Assembly: GCA_009667805.1 (NCBI GenBank) | Contig: CM019066.1 | Span: forward strand, 117,728,190-117,792,189 | Length of the DNA stretch: 64,000 bases | Direction of reading: 5' to 3' | Source of the DNA: Leptobrachium leishanense | Taxonomy: Eukaryota; Chordata; Amphibia; Anura; Megophryidae | Shown here: in pieces, positions 36,720 through 47,589 of the stretch | Layout of the letters: the number at the start of each line of letters is the position of its first letter | Position numbering within the stretch: the stretch's first letter is position 1 | Notes under the pieces: model-generated | The model's database searches: none | Told to the model about the DNA's origin: nothing | Seen by the model: only the letters and a program-made list of their open reading frames with translations | Translations under genes and position numbers: made by a program

Positions 36720-36995
36720 ACCCAATATTGCCATAACCCTAAAACCGTCAATGTATTTACCACCCAACACACTGACGCAACCATCAATCACTCTCACCTC
36801 GCAGTCCTCTCCTCCTGTTTCCAACCCCAACCCCTCTAGATTGTTTGTTCCTACGGGAATAGGGCCCTCATCTCCTCCTGTACTGTTTGTCAAATGTTGT
36901 TCAATGTATTGTAACCCTGTCTATACTGTGCCTATTGTACAGTGCTGTGGAATATGCTGGCGCTTTATAAAAAAATAATAATAATAATAATATTT
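36720..36995 (+). mobile_element. L2-type LINE 3' tail
   Basis: Plus-strand copy of the tail seen in reverse at 7583 and 27073: CCTGTTTCCAACCCCAACCC, CTACGGGAATAGGGCCCTCA, TTGTACAGTGCTGTGGAATA, TGCTGGCGCTTTATAA and (AAT)n. Only about 280 bp remains. Confidence 0.8.
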
Positions 36996-37838
36996 CTGAT
37001 GAAACATTTTGTCAATAAACACATTTAATAGTAGATCAGTTTTATGTATCTGTAATGCTCAGATTTATTTTTCTATTATTTACATGAGATGTTATTTGGT
37101 TTTACTATTAGGGTATGTTACTGCATCTGTCATTTTCTAGAAACAGGAGAAAAGCGACTTTAATGTGATGAATTCTGAACAACAGAGACTAGTTTGAAAA
37201 TCTGTAATCTAAATTATAAAGGGATTATTTCTGCCATGCACAATTGCTGCCTTTTGCTGTTGTTGTTCAAAGATGTACATGGCAGAATTCCAGCACCAGA
37301 AAAAAATATGTGCAATCATTAAGAATGCGAAAAAGAGGGGAAAAAAATAGTAATGAAATACAACAGATGTAACCATGTACATTTGGGCCAATGTTCTTTT
37401 TTCAAACAGAAAAATAATGTGTTAATAAAAACTATACACAAGGTTTGCAGAAATGTAGAAAGGTGTAAAATAACAACTTGCTTTTACTAGCTCAATTTAG
37501 CACTACATCAGCATCCCAAATCATTTGCATTTTTTGTAATGGCATCAACTGTGTATAATGCAAAATATTATTTTTCAAATTAGGCAGTCAGCGGAGATGC
37601 TTGCTTTATTAAATGAATACCTATAAATACTGTTTGCTACATTGGTGTTCTTAAATTTGGCTCTATGGAGTCCTATGGACTCCAGGAGTTGATACCCTCG
37701 GTACCACGCAGCTATGCTGAAGGATCAGTCAGCAGCTAAAAAATATTCCATCTCTCTAGTGCTACTGATACAGTGACTCGGCCAGAATAGGGATGGCAGG
37801 GATGGCTCTTGCAGCCTTTTATTATTCACAGCTCCCTG
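36996..37838. other. Spacer
   Basis: AT-rich sequence without recognised features. Confidence 0.4.
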
Positions 37839-38309
37839 TAAGGCTAATGTCAGACGAACGCAGTCAGAGCGCACTCTGCATGCGTGCATAACGAACAGAC
37901 GTACTGACGGAAGATACTGTAGACACCACACGGACCGTTTTTGTTGACGGACGTAGAAAAAAAAGGGGAATTATGGGAAACAAAATAAATATGAAAAATT
38001 ATAATATTTGGAAAATGATATAAAAAGCCATTGTGTGCATCAAGGTGTTGGACATCGCAAATGCGCTGTGTCTGACATCTCATTACTCACACAGAACGCT
38101 ACACGGACGTGGCGCACTCTGCGCGTCCGTGGTAGTGGTTTTATGTTCTTGCCTAACTTGCGTCCGTTTGCCACGTGCGTTGTGTGTGCGCAGTTCGGTG
38201 CGCACGTACTTTGTGTGTGGGTCTCTTGATCATGATTCTATGCTATAACGGACGTTAAACTGTGCGGCAACACGGACATGATCACTGCGTTCGTCTGACA
38301 TGGGACTTA
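37839..38309. mobile_element. Harbinger-like MITE, GGCTAGGGTCAGAC family
   Basis: Left end GGCTAATGTCAGACGAACGC (from 37842) and right end GCGTTCGTCTGACATGGGAC (to 38306) are inverted over about 20 bp. Flanking triplets are TAA and TTA. An AT-rich insertion of roughly 100 bp (about 37950-38030) interrupts the CpG-rich body. No coding capacity. Confidence 0.7.
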
Positions 38310-38350
38310 CTGGGCAGGTTGTGACCTTAGTGTTTATAATTTTGGTTAAA

Positions 38351-38535
38351 GGGGTTATTCACTAAGTCCTGAACCTGACACTTTCGGGGCAGTTTAATCT
38401 GCTGTTTCACTGAAAAAAAATTATATTTTGCCTAGGTTCTACAATAAAATGTGATAAATTGCGTTTAAACCTGGCGAGGAAATAGTGGTCAAAAAAAATA
38501 GGTTCAGCACATGGGAGGGTGAAATGGTTCAGCAG
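38351..38535. mobile_element. hAT fragment, GGGGTTATTCACTAA end
   Basis: Begins GGGGTTATTCACTAAGTCC, the same terminus type as 31091. Similarity is limited to the end and a short interior; no partner end was found. Confidence 0.4.
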
Positions 38536-39266
38536 CTTAGGTATTAAAAGGTTGTTCTCCAAGGAAGAGCAAACATTAAATAGGAAATAATTAAAAGCTA
38601 TTCCATATGTCTGTCAGTAGCTAACATGCGATTCCCACAATTTATTCAGCATTTAAACCAAATTTTAAACTTCAAAACAGTTTTCAAAAATGTGTCTTAG
38701 AAAAAGTTAAATTTATGTACAGTAATGCATGGTTAACTGAAGATTTGTAAACACACATTACAAACAAACTGTGATCGTTCTATTGTATTCAAATTTACGC
38801 TCTTATTTGAATTATGTTTCTATAATGCTGATTGAACTAGTCATAAATAATGGCACTTCCAGGGAAGTTTATGACAGTTATTTCATGAATCAAGCAGCTA
38901 TCCAGCCAGGTGCACTTTCCAGCCAAATGAACTTTATTATATTTTCAGCTGACAGACTGACAGCAATTAAAACTTGGCAATCCAATAAAATAGCAAAGTT
39001 ACTACTAGAGATAGCTTCATATTACTTGGTGTGTGCGTTAACTAAATCCTTTACTATGATTTTAACAGAAAATAATATTTTGAAGCTATTTTTCTTAATA
39101 TTAAACTGCAAACTGAATGGCTCCTTTTTAAGTTTCTTTCTTTGTTTCAAACCAGTTTGATCAATGGTATTACAGTAGAAACAATGGTCACTCTACATAG
39201 ATTATTTTTCTTTAATCTCCCTGGTTGTCTGATTATGATTTTTTTTATGTCAAATCAGTATATTAT
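38536..39266. other. Spacer with uncharacterised open frame
   Basis: A 129-codon plus-strand open frame at 38771-39160 lies in AT-rich DNA. I see no domain, and its composition matches the surroundings, so I treat it as chance. Confidence 0.4.
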
Positions 39267-39306
39267 TTTCACCTCCCTGGCGGTATTCCTGAGTGTGGCT
39301 CGGGGT

Positions 39307-39738
39307 TAAGGCTAGGGTCAGACGAAAGCAGTTTTAACGTGCGTTTAGACGCACGAAATCACGGCCGTGCTAGCAGCAAATGACGTCCAATGCCGGGGAA
39401 CACACGAAGTATGGCCGCACGAAAGTTCGTCCGCGCAACGCAAGTGGCAAACGAACGCATTTTTTCTACAACGTCAAACTGCTAGTACGGACATACAGAG
39501 TGCGCTGTGTCCGCTAGAGGCGTGTGTGCGTGATTGGGAGACGTCAGACGCTGCTAATGTCCGGCCAACATAACGTCCAGACACAAAAAGTGTTTTATTG
39601 ATGATCCATACAAAATCACGGACGAAAAGGCGCATCGTATGACCGCTATCACGTATGCCGTGAAAAAATGCGTCCATTCGTTCGAACGCACTTTTTCACA
39701 GACAACGTGAAAAATGCGTTAGTCTGACCCTAGCCTAA
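39307..39738. mobile_element. Harbinger-like MITE with TAA duplication
   Basis: 426 bp (39310-39735) from GGCTAGGGTCAGACGAAAGC to GCGTTAGTCTGACCCTAGCC, flanked by TAA at 39307-39309 and 39736-39738. The interior is the reverse orientation of the copy at 49869, sharing CGGCCGTGCTAGCAGCAAAT and TGTCCGGCCAACATAACGTC type blocks. CpG-rich. Its position inside another element shows it inserted later. Confidence 0.85.
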
Positions 39739-39767
39739 ATTTCAGTGCTGAAAACGGCAACCCCAAG

Positions 39768-39965
39768 CCACACTCGGCTGATACATACCTGTCTTGCATT
39801 CCCTCGATGTCCTCCCGCAGTCACCTCTGTCTGATCGTGGCATCCTGCTTCCGGGTTCCCATCATGGGAAGGGAACCCGGAAGCAGGACGCTGTGATCAG
39901 ACGGAGGTGAGTGCGGGAGGACATCGAGGGAATGCAGGGACAGGTATGTATCAGCCCGAGTGTGG
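39768..39965. repeat. Near-perfect 198-bp palindrome
   Basis: Arms of about 93 bp (39768-39860 and 39871-39965) around a 10-base centre. The outermost match is CCACACTCGG with CCGAGTGTGG and the innermost is CTTCCGGGTTCCC with GGGAACCCGGAAG. Only a handful of mismatches occur. An RNA copy would be a long hairpin. Confidence 0.85.
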
Positions 39966-40059
39966 TTAATGAAACACCTGAATTCAAAAATTAAGATGCG
40001 TGTCCCTATTTGTCCACATAGTGTACAGTTACAGTTACAAGTTTTTAAAAAGCACTAAC

Positions 40060-40290
40060 AGGTTCTTGCAGCTCTGTACGATGAGAAACATGAGACATAC
40101 ATGATACATAAAGAAAAGACAACCCTGCCCGTAGGCTACCTTGTCTAGGAAATACAGCACTTATAACCAAGTGCTCAGCCAGACATCCCATGAGCTTACA
40201 ATCTAAGGGACAGGGTAAGTGAACCAGATGGGAGCAGAGGGAAGGTGAAGCTCGTTGCTAGAATAAATGTTGTGACGATTGCATGGGAAG
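40060..40290 (-). mobile_element. L2-type LINE tail fragment
   Basis: On the minus strand: CCCTTAGATTGTAAGCTCA, GGGCAGGGTTGTC and a region equivalent to the RCGCTGTAC tail, typical of L2-type 3' untranslated DNA. Strongly diverged from the other copies; limits are approximate. Confidence 0.5.
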
Positions 40291-40553
40291 GACCAGAAGG
40301 TTGGGCTGAGTAAAGGTAATTAGATAGAGAAGTGGAAACAGCTGTAAGGGAGACCTTAAATTATGGACCAGGCCTGGGTGGGAGGGTGAGTGGGACAGCA
40401 GAGTGAGGAAAATTGTGGTCTGTTTGAGTATGCTGGAAGAGAGAATGGAGATATTGGTACTTGTGCATTTAAGAATCTACAACGCAGGAGGGGAGGGGGA
40501 GGAGGAGCAGGAAGCGGGAGGGTGAAAAACAGAGTTAAGGACTAACAGGGCTA

Positions 40554-40630
40554 TTCAGAGAGAGGTGAAAACCAGGAGAATTGGCAGGAGAAGTGAATTC
40601 TCCTGGTTTTAACCTCTCTCTGAATAACCC
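40554..40630. mobile_element. 77-bp minimal foldback MITE
   Basis: CAGGGCTATTCAGAGAGAGG on the left and CCTCTCTCTGAATAACCCTG on the right. The arms continue through AAAACCAGGAGAATT and AATTCTCCTGGTTTT, leaving only an 11-base centre. It is a compact version of the 170-bp elements at 10831 and 11075 (shared AGGTGAAA and CAGGAGAA). Flanks do not show a clear duplication. Confidence 0.75.
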
Positions 40631-40639
40631 TGTATGATT

Positions 40640-41598
40640 TATGGACTACCAAAACTCGGGACTGCAAATCCCCCAAAGTGTTCCAGAGTTGGCTGGACAC
40701 ATTACTTGCTATGATAAAAGAACAATCTGGCTCTGCTGTTTAATTCTAATATCCTCAATGTCCCCTTGTCCTGACTTCAGTTCACGTGTGCATTTATAGT
40801 GTTTTTTTCTGTGTTAGCAGTTTAAAAACAATTGCATCACTGAATTAAATATTAACAAATGTTTTCCATAATTATAAAGCTCTTTACAGGATCATTCTAG
40901 TGTAAAAATGACAAGTGCTCTTTTCTAAAACTTTATTTAAAGGGACATGCATGCTTTGCTAGTGTGCTTTAAAAAAAATGCTATGCCTTTTCAATGAGTC
41001 AGTAGTCTCATTCAACAGACATAAAAAGCAAGTAAATATGATATTTTCTCAGATTTACCTGCTTTTCGTTCTTGCCATTTTCCACACCCATCTCAGCAGG
41101 CACTTTAAGCTAACCAATCAGTGTGCATACTTTGGTATATATAAAAAACGAACTGATCATGTGCAACTGAGTTGCTCCTCCTCCCTCCTGCATTGTGAGC
41201 TGAGGAGAGGGCGGGGCTGAACTTTAGCCCCCAGCTACTGCAGAGACAGGGAAGGAAAGAAATCTATACACACAGGGGGAAAAAGACAGCAGAGAGAGGG
41301 ACAACAAAGAAAAGCACAGAGACACAGCAAGAAACGGTAAAGAGAGAAAGACAGCAAGATAAAGCAGAGAAAGCACAAGAAAAGGTACAGAGAGAGCGCA
41401 CACACAAGAGATAGCACAAGAAATAGTGTGAGAGTGAGTGACTGTGTGAGGGACTTTGAGAGAGACAGTATGTAAACCATGAAAGACTGTGAGTATGTCA
41501 GTGGGTGAGTGAGTCTGTGTGAGAATGTGAGTGTGCGAGAGAGTCAGCGGGAGAGTGCTTTGCTTTCACAGTTGCGGAGATGCTAATATTCGGTTCTT
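40640..41598. other. Spacer with purine-rich tract and weak promoter-like signals
   Basis: AACCAATCAG (a CCAAT box) at about 41115 and TATATATAAAAAA at about 41135-41147 are spaced like a promoter, but no downstream gene is visible. 41240-41545 is a long purine-rich (GA-biased) low-complexity tract that generates long minus-strand frames. The L1-type LINE inserts just after it. Confidence 0.35.
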
Positions 41599-41894
41599 CA
41601 GTTTCCCAGGGTTTTTTTTTTTCCAATATAAAGTTTTTTATTGAGTACCATCAGAAGTTGAAATACAAAGATATAATAATGACAACAGGGCCTGTCAGCG
41701 ATATAAGTCACATATGTGCAGGTAGGTTGTCGTCAACATTTTACGGTACATTTTACATTCTATAATAAACAATAAGTAACAAATACAGTGGTTAATACAG
41801 TAGTTGAATAAACATAGACGAAGGAGAAAAAGATAAAAAAAAAAAGGGGGAAAACAAAAATTAAAAAATGCGGTTCGACAGGTTTAAAGCAATT

Positions 41895-44310
41895 TTAAGA
41901 GGATCCCTTGGAGGATCTATAGGATACCCAACCTTCCCAGGTAGCCTGGTACTGTGGAAGGGTGTTATGGGCCGAAGCGAACATTTCCTCATATTTACAG
42001 ATACTATCTAAACGGGTCAGGACTTCTGAGAGTGAGGGGGTGGAGGCAGAGTTCCAGTAACTAGCCAACACTAATTTGGCAACCCCGAATATTGCCGATA
42101 TCAACCCTCTGGGTGGTATTTGAATGGTAATGGGGATAAAGTGTAACAGGTAAGTTTCGGGCTGGAGAGGAAAATCCAACGAGGTACATAGTTTGATCAG
42201 GCAATGGATGCCGGCCCAGTAAGGGCTAATTTTCGGGCAAGACCAAAAAACATGAAGCAAAGAACCCTTGTCTGTTGCACAACGCCAGCATATGTTAGTA
42301 CCCTTGGAGATATGGTGCAGTCGAGCAGGGGTAAGGTACCAGCGGTATAATAATTTAAGATGTGCTTCTCTGATGCCAGTGCTTTTAGATAGGCGATACA
42401 CCGATGACGTGGCATAAAACCAGTCCCATCATAAGGCTATCCTAAACAAAAGATAAATCCAGGTAAAGTATCCATGTAATTGGGCAGACTAGATGGGCCG
42501 AAAGGTTCTTATCTGCCGACATTTTTCTATGTTTCTAGGTCTATTATATCATACAAGCGACGTGTATTATCACACGTCTGCCTCCCCTGTACAAATCCTG
42601 TCTGATCCGGGTGAATCAATTTAGGGAGTAGGGGCACGACGCGCGAGGCCAATAATTTTTCATAAAGTTTAATATCAACATTTAGTAGGGAGATGGGGCA
42701 AAAATTCGCGCAATGAGTGGGGGGCTTGCCAGGTTTAGGGAGTGTGACTACGGTAGCCAGGAGCATCTCTGGGGGAACTTGGCCAGTGGTTTTAATGTTA
42801 TTGAATAAGGCTGTCAGGGTAGGGACCAGGAGGGAGGCGAAGTTTTGATAATAAAGATTAGATAATCCATCAGGGCCTGGCGCTTTACCTTTCGGGAGAG
42901 CTCGGATCGCTTTGTAGACGTCTTCCTCAGAGAAAGGGGCCAGCAAGTCAGCTTGCTGATGGGGCAGTAATGTCGGCAAATGCGCTTCTGCTAGGAAGGT
43001 GGATATTTCTGCTGAGCAGGGTGGTGGAATGGCCGAGTCAAGTTTGAGATTGTAAAGGGAGCTATAATAGTCGGCAAATTCCGAGACAATCAGCGCTGGA
43101 TTACGCACTATTTGTCCCCCTAAGCTTTCAATATGGGTGATTTTAGTTTGAACGCGTCTAGCCCTGAGTTTAGAGGCCAGTAACTTTCCCGCCTTGTTTC
43201 CTTGGGTATAGGAAGTGTAATTTAGTTTGCGTAGGGATCGTTCCATAGCCTGTAGGTTTAAGTGCTCCAACTCCCTCCACAAAAAAAGCAATTGAGATGC
43301 AATCGATGGGGTCGGCTTATTCTTATTTTGGGATTCTAAGGAGGAGAGTTATTGTAAGAGATTTGATGTTTTAAAAGTATACTGTTTCTTTCTATAAGCC
43401 CCCTGTTTAATGAAGTGGCCCCTGATAACCGCTTTGTGGGCTGACCACACAGAGGAAATCGCCACCTCCTCCGAAGTGTTCAATCTGAAGTAATCCTCAA
43501 GAACCGATGCGGCCCCATCCCTCCCAGCCGGGTCCACAATTAACGAATCATTTAAACGCCACGAGCCCATACCTCGAGCAGGAAAATGAGCACGGAAGGA
43601 AAGAATCAAAGAAGCATGGTCAGACCATGTCATGGGTCCTATTTGAGCTTCTAAGAGATGGTGGACCATGGTCCGGTGTATAAGGCATAAATCAATTCTG
43701 CTATAGGAGGAGTGCACCTGGGAAAAAAAAGTGTAATCCCTAGTCTGGGGGTGGGAGATGCGCCAGACATCATACAGGTCAACAGATTGCAGGGAAATCA
43801 GTGAAGCGTCAGCCAAGAGACTTCGCTTTTTGAGAGGGGAGGCGACCTCCAGAGGACTGGCAATCAACCATGGGGCAGGGAGTCATATTAAAATCGCCAC
43901 AGATATACACAGCGCCTTGGCTAAGAGACTGAATTTTTTTATGGGCTTTCCTGAGGAACTGCAACTGGTTAACATTCGGGAAATACAAATTAACAATAGT
44001 CACCGGAACATCATTTAAAGAGCCAGTCAATATCAACATTCTCCCCTCCTTGTCCTGGTGTTGAGATGCAACCTGAAACAACCAATCTCTATAGAAGAGG
44101 ATGGAGACTCCTCTTGATTTGGTTGGAGACATAGAGTGATAGGCTTCAGGGTACATCTGAGACCGAAGACGGGGGGCATCGTGAGATCAAAAATGTGTCT
44201 CCTGTAAGCACACTATTGCAGGTTTATACTTATGCAAATCTCAGAAAAGGAAGTGTCTTTTAAAAGGAACATTCAAACCTCTAACATTTAAGGAGAAAAA
44301 TTTCAGTTCA
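41895..44310 (-). pseudogene. L1-type ORF2 relic: endonuclease, partial reverse transcriptase, C-terminal Cys motif
   Basis: Reading from 44310 downwards, the APE-type endonuclease starts SLNVRGLNVPFKR and CLQETHF (with stops), continues SRGVSILFYRDW and ICGDFNMTP (43809-44156 frame), then SYSRIDLCLI and WSDHASLILSF (43349-43867 frame). The N-terminal reverse transcriptase follows (42527-43291): AIRALPKGKAPGPDGLSN, TVVTLPKPGKP, NFCPISLLNVDIKLYEKL and DQTGFVQGRQTCDN. The catalytic YADD part is absent: at 42416-42538 there is an unrelated short repeat instead. The C-terminal domain (41895-42401) retains CWRC...HVFWSCP, the usual C-x2-C-x8-H-x4-C knuckle. Frameshifts separate the blocks; non-functional. 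Confidence 0.92.
42416..42538 (+). repeat. Short dispersed repeat at the deleted RT core
   Basis: Contains TTGGGCAGACTAGATGGGCC then GAAAGGTTCTTATCTGCC and ends TTTCTATGTTTCT. I remember this text as a very common amphibian repeat tail, possibly a SINE, but cannot name the family surely. It sits exactly between the two surviving halves of the LINE ORF2. Confidence 0.55.
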
Positions 44311-44987
44311 GGGGAACTCATCAATCAAATTTAAAGATAACATACATTGGGAAACACCAGTTGGTGAGCGCCTCCTTCCCTTCCCATCCCCACAATGCAG
44401 GTAGTCCCCCATTTGTAAGAAGCTTACATCCTCCAAGGGACCTGTACAACAGGAGAACTGGAGGGAATAATGAACCAGACGAACCAAAAAAGAAAAAAAA
44501 AAAAAAAGAGGACGAAATAAAAAAAAAATTAAAAATACAGTAAGAAAAAAAACACTGCGAGCCCGCAGTGTGAAAGGGTGGAACTCGCCGTGGTGAAAAA
44601 TGCAAGGTAGAAACTCAGGGGAGTAAACACCCACAGGGGGTTATCCCTGGCGTACCAGGGAAGAAAAATATCCAGATCAATAAGATCGTGTCAAATATAA
44701 GCCACCAACAGGGGGCGAAAGAGCTTGGTTCTCTATTAAGTAGTGGGTCTTCCCAACAGCGAAGAAGAAGCTGAAATCAGCCGGGACCAGCTGGGCAGAG
44801 GAGAACACTATAGGCACAGACACAGGGCCGCCGTTCATTTTGGCTTGACGCGGTGCCACTCTGGCGAAACCTTAAGTGGAGATGTTGTTACCACGCGAGG
44901 AGGGGTGTACTCCTTCACAAACCCCCATTCCTGCAGTAGTTGCATGCCCGACGGGATGTTGGTGATAGCATGTAGCCTCCCTTCTCT

Positions 44988-45786
44988 CTATATTAGCAAT
45001 TTGGTCGGGAAACCCCATTTGTAAGTCACCTCGTGGTTCCTCAGGAGCTTCGTCAAGGGAAGGAATTCACGCCTTTTCGCTAGGGTCATCGCTGATAGAT
45101 CCGCAAACAATAGCAAGGTAGCATACGGAGCAGGCAAGGTTGGGCCTTTTCTAGCAGCAGACATTAAGGACTCCTTAATATGATAAAAGTGAACTCGTAC
45201 AATAACATCTCGGGGAACATCCGGTGAAAGATGTTTCGCTTTGGGCAGTCGATGAGCGCGGTCTAGGAGTAAGTCCTGGAGGGAGACTGAGGGGAGTAAA
45301 AGTTGGAAAACCTCCATGAGATATGCCGGAAGGTCAGCCAGGACCACCGCCTCCGGGACACCACGGATCCGCATGTTGTTTCTGCGCGAGCGGTCCTCTA
45401 AGTCAGCAACTTTTGTAGCCAGCGCGTCATGAGCTATTTGCAGATTCTGGTGTCTGTCCACAAGATCATTATTAGCCAGGCAAATATCGTCAGATTTGGT
45501 CTCAAGATTGTCAGTGCGCTCACCTAGATCCTGAACATCGCGGCACCTGCAGCGCCTCTTTGAAGTCAGCCTGGAGGGTAGCGCGGAGTCCCTGGAGCAT
45601 ATCATACATTGCCCTCTCAGATGCTGGGGACGTGTTAGAGAGGAGATCCGCATCCTGTTCCTCTAAGTCCAGGCCAGAGATAGAGGAGCCCGAGATCGGG
45701 GAGCCGCCATCTTGGATTTTATGACCTTTTTCAGATCGGCTGGTCCGGGTCCCTTCGAGTTGCCGCTGGGCCTTTGGAGGGGCCAT
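44988..45786 (-). pseudogene. L1-type ORF1, one frameshift
   Basis: RNA-binding chaperone-type ORF1 protein of an L1 LINE, which would coat the element RNA. Start MAPPKAQRQLEGTR at 45786; low-complexity N-terminus; frame shifts at about 45545. The second frame (to 44988) shows a heptad-rich region, then DLEDRSRRNNMRIRGVPE, the diagnostic junction between coiled coil and RRM-like domain of L1 ORF1p. Then come LLDRAHRLPK and RDVIVRVHFYHIKE, typical of the C-terminal domain. About 266 codons in total, a normal length. One frameshift makes it a pseudogene. Confidence 0.92.
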
Positions 45787-46002
45787 CCTGCTTCAGGAGG
45801 GTGTTAGGACCCCGAGGGAGGTAAGTTAAGGTTGGGATGCCCCTTGTAGTAGCCGCTGGATTGGGAAAACCAAGCGCCGCACACAGAGCTCTCAGAACAT
45901 GCGGCTGCTCGTGTTGCAGGCTAGCCACGCCCCCCCCCCCAGTTTCCCAGGTTTGAGGTCCTGAGCTGCACGGCTCACGCTAGTTCATACAGTCACAGGT
46001 AT

Positions 46003-46200
46003 TTATAAAGTGCTAGCAAATTCCGTAGCGCTGTACAATGGGAGAGGCAGAATAACAAATGTCCATACAAATTAAACACACAGAATAGTAGGAGAGGGGA
46101 CCCTGCCCAAGAGCTTACAATCTAAGAGGAGAGGGGTGACACACTAGGTGAGGGTAATAGCCGAGTATGTGAAGTAGTGGGGTGCATGGGGGTTGTGGGC
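46003..46200 (-). mobile_element. L2-type LINE tail fragment
   Basis: On the plus strand, TATAAAGTGCTAGCAAATTC, CGTAGCGCTGTACAATGGG, CCTGCCCAAGAGCTTACAAT are the inverted form of the L2-style 3' tail. Only the tail is left. Confidence 0.7.
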
Positions 46201-46446
46201 AAGATGGAGCATGAAATGTATTTCATGTGAAGCTTTGATTGGTGGAGTAGTGGGTGGGGAATATTCAGAAACTAGGAGCTGAAGAAACACCCCCAGCTGA
46301 GGGCCGTGGCCGGAGAAAATAAAATGACAGAGTTTAAAGCAAGAAAGTAAAATAAAATGTACGCATTTTTAAAAACTTTTGATTTATTCTAGTTAGTCTA
46401 GGTATAAAAGTGTTTAAATGTCAAATTTAAAAAAATATTTCTAGAC

Positions 46447-47386
46447 ATGCATATTAGACATGTGCACAGCACAAAATTTCGTTTTGAACTAATGGATTAG
46501 TCCTAAAATGCAATTTATTTAGTTGCTAAAGAAATTCGTTTTCAGTTCTTTAGTATGAAAACTAATTTATTTCATTCATCCGAAAACCAGTGGATACAAT
46601 TACTATTGCAGTGGCTCCTCAGAGGGCTGAGATTGCTGCTTGTTACAGTATCTTTCACTCTCAGCACAATGTGCCAGGCAAAGCTGTTACAGTAACTGAC
46701 TGCTGCTCATCACAGCGCTCAGTTTCAGTAAAACTAGTAAATAATAATTTTATATATAAGAGGTTAGAATAATATTATTTCCTTGTTTCACTGAAACTCT
46801 GAGCGCTGTTACAGTCAGTTACTGTAAGTTACTGTCAGTTACTGTAACAGCTGAGCCTGATACATTGTACTGATAGATAATGTAACAAGCAGCCGATCTC
46901 AGCGCTCACAGCCACTGGATTTAAAGGGCTAAAAAAAAAGGCTCCTCTCTGTATAATGTTTAGAACATCCTCCTGAATTAATTAATGTTCCTCTCTGTAT
47001 AGAACATCCTCCTCAATTCATACCTTTCTCTGTATAATGTATATAACATCCTCCTGCATTAATACCCCTCTCTGTATAATGTAGAGAACATCCTCCTGCA
47101 TTAATTAATGCCCCTCTCTGTATAGAACATCCTACTGCATTGGCATGTGGGGGGTGCAGAACTTCGGATGTTGCGATGTTGCGCTCTTCATTGCTGGTCT
47201 CCTTCACTCATCAATGTAATATCACAAAAAGGACTGAAACTAAAATGTAGTGCATTTTATTTTAGTTTCTTTCGTTTTTTGTACTGAGCAGTTTCGTTTC
47301 TCTTGAGTCATATGAAAACTAAATTATCCCAAAATTCGGACTAAATCGTTTTAGTACTAAAACGAATGCACATGTCTAATGCATAT
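46447..47386. mobile_element. hAT non-autonomous element, TAGACATGTGCA family, copy A
   Basis: 924 bp (46455-47378) from TAGACATGTGCACAGC to GAATGCACATGTCTA, flanked by the perfect 8-bp duplication ATGCATAT (46447-46454 and 47379-47386). Interior holds TTACTGT/ACAGTAA-type palindromic stretches (46795-46850) and a degenerate series of CCTCTCTGTATA..ACATCCTCCT units (46930-47140). No coding capacity. Confidence 0.92.
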
Positions 47387-47589
47387 CCCTTTAAGTGTGG
47401 TTTTTAAACATTTGATTGAAGGGGTTAAATGATTCCATGGGCCATTTGTGGCAGAATTACTTGTACTAATGAAATATTGTATACTCCAGTATTTTGCATC
47501 TAAATGTCTACCTAAATTCACAATTGCACTTAATTCCTAAACTAGAAAACTAAAAGTTTGAGCCCGTTTCTCAGTCTTATTGATTTATA

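Larger units (their letters stand above)
39269..39968. mobile_element. Foldback element (CCTCCCTGGCGG type) interrupted by a Harbinger-like MITE
   Basis: Begins ACCTCCCTGGCGGTATTCC, a terminus I know from abundant frog TTAA-type MITEs. At a TAA it is split by the 426-bp Harbinger-like element (39310-39735), then resumes with ATTTCAGTGCTGAAAACGGC and a large palindrome (39768-39965). The right terminus is not the expected inverted copy, so the element is 3'-truncated or rearranged. Confidence 0.55.
41600..45951 (-). mobile_element. L1-type LINE with 11-bp target duplication, internally deleted
   Basis: The LINE occupies 41611-45940 on the minus strand between direct repeats AGTTTCCCAGG (41600-41610 and 45941-45951). 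Its 3' end is an A run (T run 41612-41622 on the plus strand) and its 5' end abuts a C run. From 5' to 3' it has a leader, ORF1 (45786-44988), an intergenic part, and ORF2 relics (about 44310-41895). The insertion thus reached close to full 5' length before an internal deletion in ORF2. Target-site duplication plus poly-A is the standard signature of L1-style target-primed reverse transcription. Protein motifs place it in the L1/Tx1 group. Confidence 0.92.

Noticed and set aside
41113..41147. CCAAT and TATA boxes suggesting a host promoter
   Set aside because: Spacing is reasonable but there is no downstream gene, and such words are frequent in AT-rich DNA.
41235..41480. 81-codon minus-strand Leu/Ser-rich frame resembling a membrane peptide
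   Set aside because: It is the complement of a purine-rich low-complexity tract; the hydrophobic look is compositional.
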